DNA of 64,000 nucleotides from UBA6183 sp943372215 (GCA_943372215.1 CALRXU020000005.1:124001-188000); one strand, 5' to 3'; positions 32,585-42,367 are shown, counted from the first letter of the stretch. Notes: generated from the letters alone by a model not told the origin. Numbers and translations: made by a program.

Positions 32585-35404
32585 TTATTTACTTAAATAC
32601 ATACTTTTTTCTTTTACCCAATGCCTAAATACAGGGTCGTTTAGGTCTTTGATAAAACGGATGGCTTCTCCGGTTGATTTCATTTCAGGCCCAAGCTCCT
32701 TGTTTACTCCATCAAACTTGTTAAACGAAAACACGGGTTCCTTAATAGCATAACCAACCAGCTTGCGGTCAAAGGTAAAGTCTTTTAGCTTTTTGGCACC
32801 CAACATCACTTTGGTTGCAATATTAATGTATGGTATTTGGTATGCTTTGGCTATAAAAGGAACCGTGCGTGAAGCCCTTGGGTTTGCTTCAATTACATAC
32901 ACCTTTTCTTTTTTAATGGCAAACTGAATGTTTAACAAACCAATAATGCTCATGCTTTTGGCAAGCTTAATGGCATAATCTTCCATTTGCTGTTTAACAG
33001 CCTCACTTAAACTAAACGGAGGCAATACGGCATTAGAATCACCAGAATGGATACCTGCAGGCTCAATATGTTCCATCATGCCAATAATGTGTACATCCTC
33101 GCCATCACAAATAATATCAATCTCAGCTTCCTCTGCACGGTCTAAAAAATGATCAATCAATACCCGGTTTCCTGGCAAATCACCCAATAGCTCGATAACT
33201 GCTTTTTCTAGGTCTTCATCATTAATTACAATCTTCATGCCTTGCCCACCTAACACATAACTAGGGCGAACCAAAACAGGGTAACCCACCTCGTTGGCAA
33301 CTTTTATGGCCTCGTCAGCATCTTCGGCCACACCATATCTTGGGTAAGGAATATCTAACTCCTTTAACAAATCAGAGAAAGAGCCACGGTCCTCAGAAAG
33401 GTCCATGCTTTCGTAATCTGTACCAATAATCTTAATACCGTTTTCTTTAAGCTTTTTAGCCAGTTTTAAAGCCGTTTGCCCACCCAATTGAACAATTACC
33501 CCAACTGGTTTTTCATGTTCAATAATATCCATCAAATGCTCCCAAAAAACAGGCTCAAAATAAAGCTTATCGGCCATGTCAAAATCAGTGGAAACGGTTT
33601 CTGGGTTACAATTTAACATGATGGCTTCATAACCACACTCTTTAGCGGCTAGTAAACCATGCACACAGCTGTAATCAAACTCTATACCTTGTCCAATGCG
33701 ATTTGGCCCTGAGCCTAACACAATAATTTTTTCTCGATCAGAAACAATGCTTTCATTTTTACCATCATAGGTAGAATAGAAATAGTTGGTAGGAGATGGG
33801 AACTCCGCAGCGCAGGTATCAACGGTTTTATAGGTGCGTATGATGCCCATTTCTTTTCTCAATGCCCTTACTTCATCCTCAGTGGTATCAGCGCCTAAAA
33901 GCCAGGCAATTTGCACATCACTATACCCCTTTTGTTTAAGCTCTAGCATCAACTCACGGGGCATGTTTTTGAGGTTAAACCTACGGGTATCACTTTCCAC
34001 ACGCACCATGTCATTAATCTGGGTTAAAAACCAGCGATCAATGCGGGTTATTTTTTCAACAGATGAAATAGGCACTCCAAGACTTAAAGCATCTTTAACA
34101 GCAAACAGCCTGTCCCAACTTGGGTTTTTGAGCTTTTCTACAATCTCTTCTAAGTTTCTGCTTTGGTAGCCATCTGCCCCAAGCCCGTTGCGTTTTATTT
34201 CTAAACTCTGACAAGCCTTTTGTAAAGCCTCAATAAATGTGCGGCCAATGCCCATTACTTCACCAACAGATTTCATTTGCAAGCCCAATGTTTTATCGGC
34301 ACCCTTAAATTTATCAAAGTTAAACCTTGGAATTTTTACGATAACATAATCTATGGCAGGCTCAAAGTAAGCGGAAGTGGTTTTGGTAACAGGATTTTTT
34401 AATTCATCTAACGTATAACCAATGGCCAGTTTTGAAGCAATTTTTGCAATGGGGTATCCAGTAGCCTTTGAAGCCAATGCCGAAGAACGAGATACACGTG
34501 GGTTGATTTCAATGGCAATAATATCTTCATTTTCAGGGTTAACAGAAAACTGCACATTACAACCCCCATTAAAGTTCCCAATGCTGCGCATCATCAATAT
34601 TGCCATGTCTCGCATTTTTTGGTAACAACTATCGCTTAGGGTCATGGCAGGTGCTACGGTAATGGAATCTCCTGTATGGATGCCCATTGGGTCAAAGTTT
34701 TCAATGACACAAATTACAGCCACGTTATCATTGGCATCGCGTAACAACTCCAACTCATATTCTTTCCAACCAAACACCGCTTTTTCTACCAACACTTCAT
34801 GGGTGGGAGAGGCCGAAAGCCCTCTTTGCAAGGCGGCATCCAATTCTTCTTTTTTCCAAACAAATCCGCCTCCTGTTCCTCCTAAGGTGTAAGAAGGGCG
34901 TATAACCAACGGAAAACCAATTTCTTGGGCAATTTCTTTACCCTCTAAAAAGGAATTTGCGGTACGGCTTGGTGCAACACCAATTCCAATTTCTATCATT
35001 TTTTGGCGAAAAGCTTCACGGTTCTCGGTGGTTTCAATAGCCTTGGTATCAACTCCAATCATTTTTACCCCATACTTTTCCCAAATACCCAACTCCTCAC
35101 ACTCTATGGCCAGGTTCAGAGCAGTTTGTCCGCCCATGGTTGGCAGTACTGCATCAATTTTTCGCTCTTGCAAAATCTTTTCAATGCTGGCTGCCTCAAG
35201 CGGCCAAAGGTAAACATGCTCTGCAGTTACAGGGTCAGTCATAATTGTGGCTGGGTTCGAATTAATTAACGAAACCTCTATGCCTTCTTCTTTTAAAGAA
35301 CGGGCCGCCTGGCTTCCTGAATAGTCAAATTCACAAGCCTGACCAATGATAATTGGCCCGCTTCCAATGATAAGAACTGATTTAATGCTGCTGTCTTTTG
35401 GCAT
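32585..35404 (-). CDS. carB: Carbamoyl-phosphate synthase large subunit, no allosteric domain
   Basis: Makes carbamoyl phosphate from ammonia (supplied by CarA), bicarbonate and two ATP, for pyrimidine and arginine synthesis. Two tandem ATP-grasp halves are present: SVLIIGSGPIIIGQACEFDY and GGTGGGFVWKKEE in the first, IIVLGSGPNRIGQGIEFDYS and GGQGMKIVI in the second. At 939 residues it ends shortly after the second synthetase unit (EAIRFIKDLNDPVF) and lacks the ~130-residue MGS-like domain that binds UMP, IMP and ornithine in Escherichia coli (1073 aa). I recall Bacteroidota CarB proteins of ~940-950 aa, so this is a family trait rather than a truncation. carA is not in the window. Confidence 0.96.
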   Translation of the reverse strand: MPKDSSIKSVLIIGSGPIIIGQACEFDYSGSQAARSLKEEGIEVSLINSNPATIMTDPVTAEHVYLWPLEAASIEKILQERKIDAVLPTMGGQTALNLAIECEELGIWEKYGVKMIGVDTKAIETTENREAFRQKMIEIGIGVAPSRTANSFLEGKEIAQEIGFPLVIRPSYTLGGTGGGFVWKKEELDAALQRGLSASPTHEVLVEKAVFGWKEYELELLRDANDNVAVICVIENFDPMGIHTGDSITVAPAMTLSDSCYQKMRDMAILMMRSIGNFNGGCNVQFSVNPENEDIIAIEINPRVSRSSALASKATGYPIAKIASKLAIGYTLDELKNPVTKTTSAYFEPAIDYVIVKIPRFNFDKFKGADKTLGLQMKSVGEVMGIGRTFIEALQKACQSLEIKRNGLGADGYQSRNLEEIVEKLKNPSWDRLFAVKDALSLGVPISSVEKITRIDRWFLTQINDMVRVESDTRRFNLKNMPRELMLELKQKGYSDVQIAWLLGADTTEDEVRALRKEMGIIRTYKTVDTCAAEFPSPTNYFYSTYDGKNESIVSDREKIIVLGSGPNRIGQGIEFDYSCVHGLLAAKECGYEAIMLNCNPETVSTDFDMADKLYFEPVFWEHLMDIIEHEKPVGVIVQLGGQTALKLAKKLKENGIKIIGTDYESMDLSEDRGSFSDLLKELDIPYPRYGVAEDADEAIKVANEVGYPVLVRPSYVLGGQGMKIVINDEDLEKAVIELLGDLPGNRVLIDHFLDRAEEAEIDIICDGEDVHIIGMMEHIEPAGIHSGDSNAVLPPFSLSEAVKQQMEDYAIKLAKSMSIIGLLNIQFAIKKEKVYVIEANPRASRTVPFIAKAYQIPYINIATKVMLGAKKLKDFTFDRKLVGYAIKEPVFSFNKFDGVNKELGPEMKSTGEAIRFIKDLNDPVFRHWVKEKSMYLSK

Positions 35405-35471
35405 GTTACTTTATGATTGAATTGTTTAAGCAACTTCTAAGGCATACTTAAACGTACACCTAAAAATTGGG

Positions 35472-35501
35472 CAAAAATAAGGGAAAGCCTTAGTTTACAA
35501 A
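35472..35501 (-). promoter_or_regulatory. carB promoter
   Basis: Minus strand TTTG (35498-35501), 18 bp, TATTTTTG (35472-35479). Leaves a ~60-nt leader; no riboswitch or attenuator-like hairpin was seen in it. Confidence 0.65.
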
Positions 35502-35635
35502 ATGTAATATTCAAAAATTGAATATTAATGCTTTAATACAAGGGATTAGGAAATAAATATCAAACAGGTTCTTTAATATGCCTGTTGGTAATTAAGAGGA
35601 TAACAGGATTCGGTTACAGGCATTAGGGTAAAATA

Positions 35636-36265
35636 TTATTGAATAAGCCTCAACAATACCTCTTGCTTAACCTCATGTCCGCCTTCAAACGTAACAACAC
35701 GGGCGTTTAGTCGGTGCATCAAATCAAACACTTGTTGGTGTTTTTCGGGTGTAATTAAGGGGTCTTTAGTTCCGGTAACATAAGTAATAGGCAATGCCTT
35801 TATTTTAGCTGAAATCGGATTTGCTAATTCTGTGGCCAGATCTCCTGAATAGATAATAAAAGCATCAACGTTTAGGTTGCTTTGGTTCACAAACCGAGAG
35901 GCGGTTGCCACCCCTTGCGAAAACCCCAAAACAATAAATTTCACCCCAGCTTTTATTTGTAAAGAAGCACATAACTTATTAAGATAGTTCAGGTAATCTG
36001 TTATTTCTACTTCTCGATCTTCGCTGGTCATCCAAGTTGCTGCAGGCTTGCCTCCAAAACCTTTGGCATAAAATTTATTCAGCCCTTCTGGTGCAACAAT
36101 AAAACGCGTGCCATCAACCAATGCATTAAATGGGATGATGAAATCCCTTGCCAGTTGTGCATACCCATGCAATACCAGCCAAACTTCTTTGGTTTCTGTA
36201 TTAAACTCGCCCAAGGTGAAATAGCGGGCGGTTTTAGCAACGATGATGTGGTGTTCTTGTGCCAA
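35636..36265 (-). CDS. Alpha/beta hydrolase, phospholipase/carboxylesterase-like
   Basis: 209-residue serine hydrolase. Nucleophile Ser116 in GFSQG, likely acid Asp168 in TGTKDPL and base His197 in EGGHEV give a full triad; LHGYAQ near residue 33 forms the oxyanion region. The fold and GFSQG elbow match the small carboxylesterase/acyl-protein thioesterase family. Substrate unknown. It follows prfA with a 2-bp gap on the same strand. Confidence 0.87.
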   Translation of the reverse strand: MAQEHHIIVAKTARYFTLGEFNTETKEVWLVLHGYAQLARDFIIPFNALVDGTRFIVAPEGLNKFYAKGFGGKPAATWMTSEDREVEITDYLNYLNKLCASLQIKAGVKFIVLGFSQGVATASRFVNQSNLNVDAFIIYSGDLATELANPISAKIKALPITYVTGTKDPLITPEKHQQVFDLMHRLNARVVTFEGGHEVKQEVLLRLIQ

Positions 36266-36267
36266 GG

Positions 36268-37341
36268 TTAAGCCAGGTTTCCCTCTTTTAGTCGCTCTGT
36301 ATTCTCTGCAAACTGAAGCTTATCAATAAACTCTTGTACTTCACCATTCATTACATCAGGCAGGTTATATACCGTTAACCCAATTCTATGATCCGTTACT
36401 CGACCTTGTGGGTAATTATAGGTGCGTATTTTTGCAGAGCGATCACCCGTGGAAACCATGGTTTTGCGGGAGTTGGCGATTTTTTCATTATGCTTTTGCA
36501 GCTCAATTTCGTAGAGTTTGGTTCGCAACATTTGCATGGCACGTTCACGGTTGCCATTTTGAGTGCGCTCTACCTGACAAACCACCACAATACCCGAAGG
36601 GCGGTGCGTAAGCATTACCTTACTTTCAATCTTGTTTACATTCTGACCACCGGCACCTCCAGAACGAGCCGTTTGCATATCAATATCAGCAGGATTTAAT
36701 ACCACATCCACCTCTTCTGCCTCTGGCAACACCACCACTGTTGCAGCAGAGGTATGTACCCTTCCTTGCGTTTCTGTGTCAGGTACACGTTGCACACGGT
36801 GCACACCGCTTTCGTATTTTAAGGTTCCATATACATCATCGCCCGATACCTCAATCACAATTTCCTTATAACCGCCTGCCGTCCCGTCTGTAAAGTCAAT
36901 CACCTCTGTTTTCCAACCCTTTTGCTCGCAATAGCGCATGTACATCCGGTAAAGGTCTCCTGCAAAAATACTGGCTTCGTCTCCACCAGTTCCTCCTCGT
37001 ATCTCCAGCACAGCATTCTTCTCATCTTCTGGGTCTTTAGGAACCAACATCATTCGAATTTCTTGTTCAAGAGGTTCAACCAAGGGGATTTGCTCTTCCA
37101 GTTCTGCCTTAGCCATTTCCCTTAGCTCATCGTCTTTTTCGTTACTCAGGATATTTTTATTGTTGTCTATGTTGCCAACCAAGTCACGGTATTCATAGTA
37201 CTTGTCCACTATTTTTTGCAACTCTTTATACTCTCGGTTTAGTTGAGTAAAACGTTTCATATCACTTACCACATCCGGCTGAGATAACATATCCTGAACC
37301 TGATCAAACCGAACTTTAAGTGTTTCTAATTTTTCTAACAT
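36268..37341 (-). CDS. prfA: Peptide chain release factor 1
   Basis: Ends translation at UAA and UAG. GGQ, which triggers peptide release, is at residues 231-233 (RSGGAGGQNVNKIES); the stop-codon reading tripeptide is P187-D188-T189 in RVPDTETQG, matching the PxT of RF1 rather than the SPF of RF2. 357 residues from ATG 37341 (MLEKLETL), the normal N-terminus; the frame stays open 30 bases upstream. Confidence 0.96.
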   Translation of the reverse strand: MLEKLETLKVRFDQVQDMLSQPDVVSDMKRFTQLNREYKELQKIVDKYYEYRDLVGNIDNNKNILSNEKDDELREMAKAELEEQIPLVEPLEQEIRMMLVPKDPEDEKNAVLEIRGGTGGDEASIFAGDLYRMYMRYCEQKGWKTEVIDFTDGTAGGYKEIVIEVSGDDVYGTLKYESGVHRVQRVPDTETQGRVHTSAATVVVLPEAEEVDVVLNPADIDMQTARSGGAGGQNVNKIESKVMLTHRPSGIVVVCQVERTQNGNRERAMQMLRTKLYEIELQKHNEKIANSRKTMVSTGDRSAKIRTYNYPQGRVTDHRIGLTVYNLPDVMNGEVQEFIDKLQFAENTERLKEGNLA

Positions 37342-37429
37342 GATTATTAAATAAGGATGCGTACCCAACAAGTGGATACCAAATCAAAGCGCAAATTTCG
37401 TAAAAATTTGCTACACCGCCAACCGTTCT

Positions 37430-38233
37430 TTAATAGCTGTAGATATAAATACTATCAGGCTTTTGGAGGTATAAGCGTTCTTTTTCTATGCTCAGCTTAA
37501 CCAAGGCCAGGGTGTCAGGCAGCGAAAACGATTGGCTTTGTGGCGTTTGCCAATTGTACCGGTTAAGTTTTCCATTGCCAAAGTAAAACAAATACTTTTC
37601 AAGCACTTTAACCTCGCTCACGCCTTTCACAGGAATGGTTTTGATGTAGCTGGCAAACACATCAAACAACAAAATACCATTAACCGAGTCAACTACAAAT
37701 ACACGGTCATTGTTGTCAAACATATAATTTACTGTAGCACTCCCTGTAATGTACTGCCTAATATTTCCGCTTTCCTGCTCAACTTCGCTTGTTTTATTTA
37801 CTTTTTTTAGTTGTAAATCACCCAAATCAAATACCCAAATATTGTTATCATAGGAGCGTGCAATGGCCGAGGCTTGAATAATATTGGCTTTGTTCAGGTT
37901 AATTTCACCACGAAAAGCCAGGTTATTATCTAAAAAAACCACCTTATTTAATTCTTTATAAAACAAATAGATTTCCATTGGATTGCTTGCATCCAGTTGT
38001 GTAATGTTACCAATATAATTGTAGTTGAGTGTGCTTAATAACTTGCCGTTTCTGCTGTATTTATATAACTGGTTGGTGTTGGTAACCACATAAAGATTTC
38101 CAAGGTTATCGGTATGCATAAATTTCACATTTAACCTTAGGCTGCTGATAATAGCATAATTTTGCTCAGCCCTGTTAAAGGTAAAAGCCATACAACAAAG
38201 CCATACAAACAAAACGATACCAAGTTTACGCAT
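37430..38233 (-). CDS. Exported beta-propeller-like protein of unknown function
   Basis: 267 residues: signal peptide (MRKLGIVLFVWLCCMAFTF), then repeated beta segments such as NLYVVTNTNQLYKYSRNGKLL and NIWVFDLGDLQLKKVN that look like NHL/six-bladed propeller blades. The family is not recognised with certainty. Its ATG overlaps the stop of lpxH as ATGCGTAA, so the two are translationally coupled. Confidence 0.75.
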   Translation of the reverse strand: MRKLGIVLFVWLCCMAFTFNRAEQNYAIISSLRLNVKFMHTDNLGNLYVVTNTNQLYKYSRNGKLLSTLNYNYIGNITQLDASNPMEIYLFYKELNKVVFLDNNLAFRGEINLNKANIIQASAIARSYDNNIWVFDLGDLQLKKVNKTSEVEQESGNIRQYITGSATVNYMFDNNDRVFVVDSVNGILLFDVFASYIKTIPVKGVSEVKVLEKYLFYFGNGKLNRYNWQTPQSQSFSLPDTLALVKLSIEKERLYLQKPDSIYIYSY

Positions 38234-38978
38234 GTTCAAACGTTTTTAGAGATAAGGTGCTACCATCAAACACAGCATAAGTAAAATACGACATCCAGTC
38301 GCCAAGATTTACATAAGAGCTGGCTGTTGTTATTGGTTTTATCATGGGTAAGTGGCGATGTCCGAACACAAAATAATCAACGTGTTGTTGTGTTAGGAAT
38401 TGTTTGGCATACAACATTAAATACTCTTTATCGTCACCATAATACGTGGCGTTCTCTGTAAAGGTATGCTTTTTACTGTTAGCAGAGAACCAATTGGCTA
38501 TACGGATTCCAACATTGGGGTGAAAAAAGGCAAAAAGGCGTTGAAAGAAGTAGTTTCTATAAATCCCTAAAATGAATTTAAACCAACGTTGGTCAGGACC
38601 CAAACCATCTCCATGAGCAATATGGAAAACCTTTTCGCCTAACGTAATTGTTATTGGTTTATCATACACCTTACACCCTAATTCTTGCTCCAAATAGCCA
38701 AATTGCCACAAATCATGATTTCCATGAAACAAATGTAAACGGATACCTGCATCACTTAACTCTGCTAACTTCCCTAACAAACGGGTAAATCCTTTAGGAA
38801 CAACAGTTTTAAACTCAAACCAAAAATCAAAAATATCACCTACAATGTACACATCAGTGGCATCATGCTTAATTTCATCCAACCAGCGCACAATACGTTT
38901 TTCACGGCCTAGGCTGGTTTTATAATCAGGCACGCCTAAATGAAAATCGGAAGCAAAATATACACGAAGAGGCTTCAA
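38226..38978 (-). CDS. lpxH: UDP-2,3-diacylglucosamine diphosphatase (LpxH-type)
   Basis: Cleaves UDP-2,3-diacylglucosamine to lipid X in lipid A synthesis, at the inner face of the membrane. 250 residues with the calcineurin-type dinuclear metal site: D11/H13 (SDFHLG), D48 (GDIFDFW), N87/H88 (HGNHD), H122 (HGDG) and H207/H209 (GHRH). Presence fits a lipid A-making Gram-negative cell. Bacteroidota have several related phosphatases, so the exact identity is likely but not proven. Confidence 0.88.
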   Translation of the reverse strand: MKPLRVYFASDFHLGVPDYKTSLGREKRIVRWLDEIKHDATDVYIVGDIFDFWFEFKTVVPKGFTRLLGKLAELSDAGIRLHLFHGNHDLWQFGYLEQELGCKVYDKPITITLGEKVFHIAHGDGLGPDQRWFKFILGIYRNYFFQRLFAFFHPNVGIRIANWFSANSKKHTFTENATYYGDDKEYLMLYAKQFLTQQHVDYFVFGHRHLPMIKPITTASSYVNLGDWMSYFTYAVFDGSTLSLKTFEHA

Positions 38979-39011
38979 TATGAAGGAAATTTAAGTAACA
39001 AAACTAGTGAA

Positions 39012-39683
39012 TTATGATGCTGATTGGTGCTGGTCATCAATTAAAAAAACAAACAACTCTTTAGGGCCATGTGCCCCAATTACCAAGGTTCGTTCGATAT
39101 CTGCTGTGCGGCTTGGTCCGGTTGTAAAACAAAGCATGCTAGGGATATTTCTACCGTATTTATTTTTAATGTGCAACATGGCATCTTTTAGCTCCATAAC
39201 AACCTGAGAAGTGTAAGCCACAACAATGTGTACTTGCGGGAAAATGGTGAGTTGTCGGCTATTTTTAGTAGAACTCATCAATATGCTGCCTGTCCGCGCT
39301 ATCAAACCCTCACAGGTGGTAATGCCTACCTGGGCTTTTTCTAACATTTTTTTATCACCAATAAAGGCAACCCCTGATTCTTTAAACTGTTGTTGCAGTT
39401 CCTGTTCCCAACAATGTAAGTTTTTAAAACGCTTTCGTTCAACAAGGGTGAGCATTTTATCAATAAAGTCAAATTTATTGTCGCAGAAAACAAATTGACC
39501 ATGTTCTTGCGTAAAGTTGCGGGCAAAAGTCTCTAAAAGAGGTTCCTCATTCTTTGGTTGAGCATACAGATTACTTTCAAGGTCAATGTTGGTGTACATT
39601 GCCTTTGCCTTAAAAATAAGGGCCTGACGCACTTTTTTTAAGATTTTCTCCTTTGCGGTTGTTGTATTTTGCTCAATTGCCAC
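39012..39683 (-). CDS. LUD domain protein, LutC/YkgG-like
   Basis: 223 residues of the LUD (LutC/YkgG) family, found in the LutABC lactate oxidase complex. Visible motifs are VGITTCEGLIARTGSILMSS and GPSRTADIERTLVIGAHGP. The LutA and LutB partners are not adjacent, so a link to lactate is uncertain. The start is a clear ATG at 39683. Confidence 0.85.
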   Translation of the reverse strand: MAIEQNTTTAKEKILKKVRQALIFKAKAMYTNIDLESNLYAQPKNEEPLLETFARNFTQEHGQFVFCDNKFDFIDKMLTLVERKRFKNLHCWEQELQQQFKESGVAFIGDKKMLEKAQVGITTCEGLIARTGSILMSSTKNSRQLTIFPQVHIVVAYTSQVVMELKDAMLHIKNKYGRNIPSMLCFTTGPSRTADIERTLVIGAHGPKELFVFLIDDQHQSAS

Positions 39684-39782
39684 AGCAGCAAGTTAATTAT
39701 TATCAATAAAACAAAAAAGCAACGATAAAAAGCAGGTACTTCAATAAAACATGATCTTAGTGAAACAATTGATTGTGATCAT

Positions 39783-40636
39783 TTGAAAACACAGGTACTT
39801 ACCTATTTACTATTGGCTTCTATTGCAGCCAATGCGCAGCTTACACCAGTAAAGCCGTTAAAACTTAAAAAGGAATTGGTGGAGGTTCCACAACGGTTTA
39901 AGCTGGTAATGAGTGATAGCTTTTGGGTGAATATACCCAAAGGTTATCGGGCGGGGATTTTTTTACCGGAGGTTTAGGAAACCCACGGTTTATTAGCTTT
40001 AATCCTAAAGGAGAGCTCCACTTGTCAGACTACAACCATGGTAAAATATACGCATTGCCGGACACCAACAATGAATGGGATAGCAGATACCCTATTGGTA
40101 GCTTCAAACGGCTTTACCATTAACCATGATGTAAAGTTTTTAACGGCAGCATGTATGTTACAGAGCAACAAAAAGTATGGAAACTAACCGATTTAAATAA
40201 TGACGGGATTTATGAGGTAAGGACTTTATTTATTGACAGCCTCGGTACCAAAGCCGCTCAACCTGTTGGCGGTCATGTAACGCGATCTTTGGCTTTTGAC
40301 TTTGTGAATAATAAAGGGGAGGTGTTTATGAATAGCGGTGGTGGTTACGCCTTTATTTTGCAGATATATCCTATTGTGTCGCCTGTTGGGTTGAACCCCA
40401 TACCTGAAATACCCGAAATAAAGATTTTCCCTAACCCTGCTAACCACGTCATCTCCGTTCAAGCAAATGAGTTTTCTGGAAAAAATGTATAATGTGTTGG
40501 CAAATGTGTTTATGTTGGAAAAAGTACGGATGGTAATTTCTTCATTGACAGTTCTTTATTGCCAAATGGTTCATACCACATTGTTATTAATAGCAGAGAA
40601 TATTTGATACAACAAAAAGTAAACGTCAATCGTTAG
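39783..40636 (+). pseudogene. Decayed secreted sugar/sorbosone dehydrogenase-like gene with T9SS tail
   Basis: A signal peptide and ~60 residues are read in frame from TTG 39783; the text then continues in a second frame (FFTGGLGNPRF, LHLSDYNHGKIYALPD), moves to a third segment in the first frame (NGIADTLLVASNGF) and returns to the second (YVTEQQKVWKLTDLNNDG, HVTRSLAFDFVN). The joined product looks like a PQQ/NHL-type glucose/sorbosone dehydrogenase. The central catalytic part is missing and the text jumps to a type A type IX sorting domain (IKIFPNPANHVISVQ), which is cut by a stop at 40490-40492 and resumes in the same frame to TAG 40634-40636. At least three frame changes, one stop and one large deletion make a functional gene very unlikely. 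Confidence 0.8.
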
Positions 40637-40648
40637 TAGGCATAAAAA

Positions 40649-40684
40649 AAACAGGCTGTTTCACCGCAGTGAAACAGCCTGTTT
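40649..40684. terminator. Strong hairpin terminator after tsf
   Basis: Perfect 16-bp stem (40649-40664 with 40669-40684), loop CGCA, and an A-run at 40644-40651 that is a T-tract for the minus-strand rplM-rpsI-rpsB-tsf operon. Confidence 0.88.
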
Positions 40685-40706
40685 ACCTAAAATAAGTTAT
40701 CTAAAA

Positions 40707-41537
40707 CTATAAAGAAACGCGTTTGAAAGCAGTTACGGTAAGTCCTTTTTCGGCCTTATCTAACATTTGCGCAACGTTTAAGCTGCTATCTTTAACAAAC
40801 TCTTGGTTTAACAAGGTAGATTCTTTGTAAAACTTAGCCAATTTGCCTTGGGCTATTTTCTCAATCATGTTTTCTGGTTTGCCTTCTGCACGAACCTGAT
40901 CTTTGGCAATTTCCAACTCACGTTCAATGATGCTTGAATCAACACCATCTTTATCAATAGCAGATGGATTTAAAGCAGCAACTTGCATAGCAGCATCTTT
41001 TCCAGCCACAAAATTGGTATCATTAGGCTCATTGTTTAATGAAACCAATACGCCAAGTCTATTGGCAGCATGGATATAAGCCACCACATTTGTTCCTTCA
41101 ACCACTTCGTATTTTACCACATCAATTTTTTCACCGATTTTACCAACTTGTTCAATCAATCTTTCGCTAAGTGGCAATCCGCCCATATCTAATGCTTTTA
41201 ATGCATCAGCTGAAGCTGGTTTGTGGGCCAAAGCCAAATCAGCAATGCTGTGAGCAAACTTCACAAAGTCTTCGTTTTTAGCAACAAAGTCAGTTTCGCA
41301 ACTTAATTGAATAATAACACCCAATTTACGGTCAGATGTAGTTTTAGCAATAATTGCACCTTCTTTGGCGTCTCTATCTGCGCGGGCAGCACTAACTTTT
41401 GCGCCTTTTTTGCGAAGAAAATCAACGGCAGCATCCATATCTCCATTGGTTTCTGTGAGGGCTTTTTTACAGTCCATCATACCTGCGCCTGTCATTTGGC
41501 GCAATTTGTTAACATCAGCAGCACTAATAGTACTCAT
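40707..41537 (-). CDS. tsf: Elongation factor Ts
   Basis: Guanine-nucleotide exchange factor that reloads EF-Tu. 276 residues with the UBA-like N-terminus (VNKLRQMTGAGMMDCKKALTE), the TDFVAKNEDF motif that contacts EF-Tu, and the C-terminal QEFVKDSSL region. Follows rpsB, as in most bacteria, but a terminator lies between the two. Confidence 0.97.
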   Translation of the reverse strand: MSTISAADVNKLRQMTGAGMMDCKKALTETNGDMDAAVDFLRKKGAKVSAARADRDAKEGAIIAKTTSDRKLGVIIQLSCETDFVAKNEDFVKFAHSIADLALAHKPASADALKALDMGGLPLSERLIEQVGKIGEKIDVVKYEVVEGTNVVAYIHAANRLGVLVSLNNEPNDTNFVAGKDAAMQVAALNPSAIDKDGVDSSIIERELEIAKDQVRAEGKPENMIEKIAQGKLAKFYKESTLLNQEFVKDSSLNVAQMLDKAEKGLTVTAFKRVSL

Positions 41538-41587
41538 TGTGGTATTAAATTTATTTGATGATTAAATTATGTTTAGCTTTTTCTAAC

Positions 41588-41614
41588 AAAAATCGGCCTT
41601 GCGGGCCGATTTTT
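41588..41614 (-). terminator. Internal terminator/attenuator between rpsB and tsf
   Basis: 11-bp stem AAAAATCGGCC / GGCCGATTTTT around a 5-nt loop, with a T-run on both strands. It should cut down read-through from rpsB to tsf. Confidence 0.8.
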
Positions 41615-41623
41615 AAGAATGAA

Positions 41624-42367
41624 TTATGCTTCTTGAGTTTCCTCTACTTTTTCTTTATCGGCCTCAGATTCTTTTTCTTTTTTGCGCTCGCTTAATCCTT
41701 CTACAATGGCATCCGTTACAACACGTGCAATTAATGCAATTGATTTGGCAGCATCATCATTAGCTGGGATTGGGAAATCAACCACTGTAGGATCAGAGTT
41801 GGTATCAACCATAGCAAATGTAGGGATATTTAACTTTTGAGCTTCTGCAATAGCAATGTGCTCACGCTTAATATCAACAATAAATAATGCAGCTGGCAAG
41901 CGGTTCAAGTCAGCTATACCCCCTAAAACACGGGCTAACTTTTCTTTTTCGCGCTCCACCATTAAGCGTTCTTTTTTAGCCATGTTGGCATAAGTGCCAT
42001 CAGTAGCCATTTTATCAAGTGTTTGTAACTTCTTGATTGATTTACGAACCGTGGTAAAGTTAGTTAACATACCACCTAACCAACGCTCGGTTACAAAAGG
42101 CATGTTTACTCTTTTCGCTTCGTTTTCAATCATTTCTTTTGCTTGCTTTTTGGTAGCAACAAAAAGAATTTTACGACCTGATTTTACGATGTTTTTGATG
42201 GCATTTGCGGCCTCTTCAAGCTTAACAGCAGTTTTGTTAAGGTCAATAAGGTGGATTCCATTCTTCTCCATAAAAATGTAAGGAGCCATCTTTGGATTCC
42301 ATTTGCGGGTTAAGTGACCGAAGTGCACGCCCGCTTCCAACAACTCTTGTTGTGTGATTTGTGACAT
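41624..42367 (-). CDS. rpsB: 30S ribosomal protein S2
   Basis: Needed for S1 binding and assembly of the small subunit. 247 residues starting MSQITQQELLEAGVHFGHLTRKWNPKM, with RWLGGMLTNF and the late DSDP-type stretch NSDPTVVDFPIPANDDA. The C-terminal tail is acidic (KEKVEETQEA). Third gene of the L13-S9-S2-Tsf operon. Confidence 0.98.
   Translation of the reverse strand: MSQITQQELLEAGVHFGHLTRKWNPKMAPYIFMEKNGIHLIDLNKTAVKLEEAANAIKNIVKSGRKILFVATKKQAKEMIENEAKRVNMPFVTERWLGGMLTNFTTVRKSIKKLQTLDKMATDGTYANMAKKERLMVEREKEKLARVLGGIADLNRLPAALFIVDIKREHIAIAEAQKLNIPTFAMVDTNSDPTVVDFPIPANDDAAKSIALIARVVTDAIVEGLSERKKEKESEADKEKVEETQEA

Noticed and set aside
35405..35635. Possible leader RNA before carB
   Set aside because: Only a promoter and plain AT-rich sequence could be seen; no stable stem or riboswitch core.
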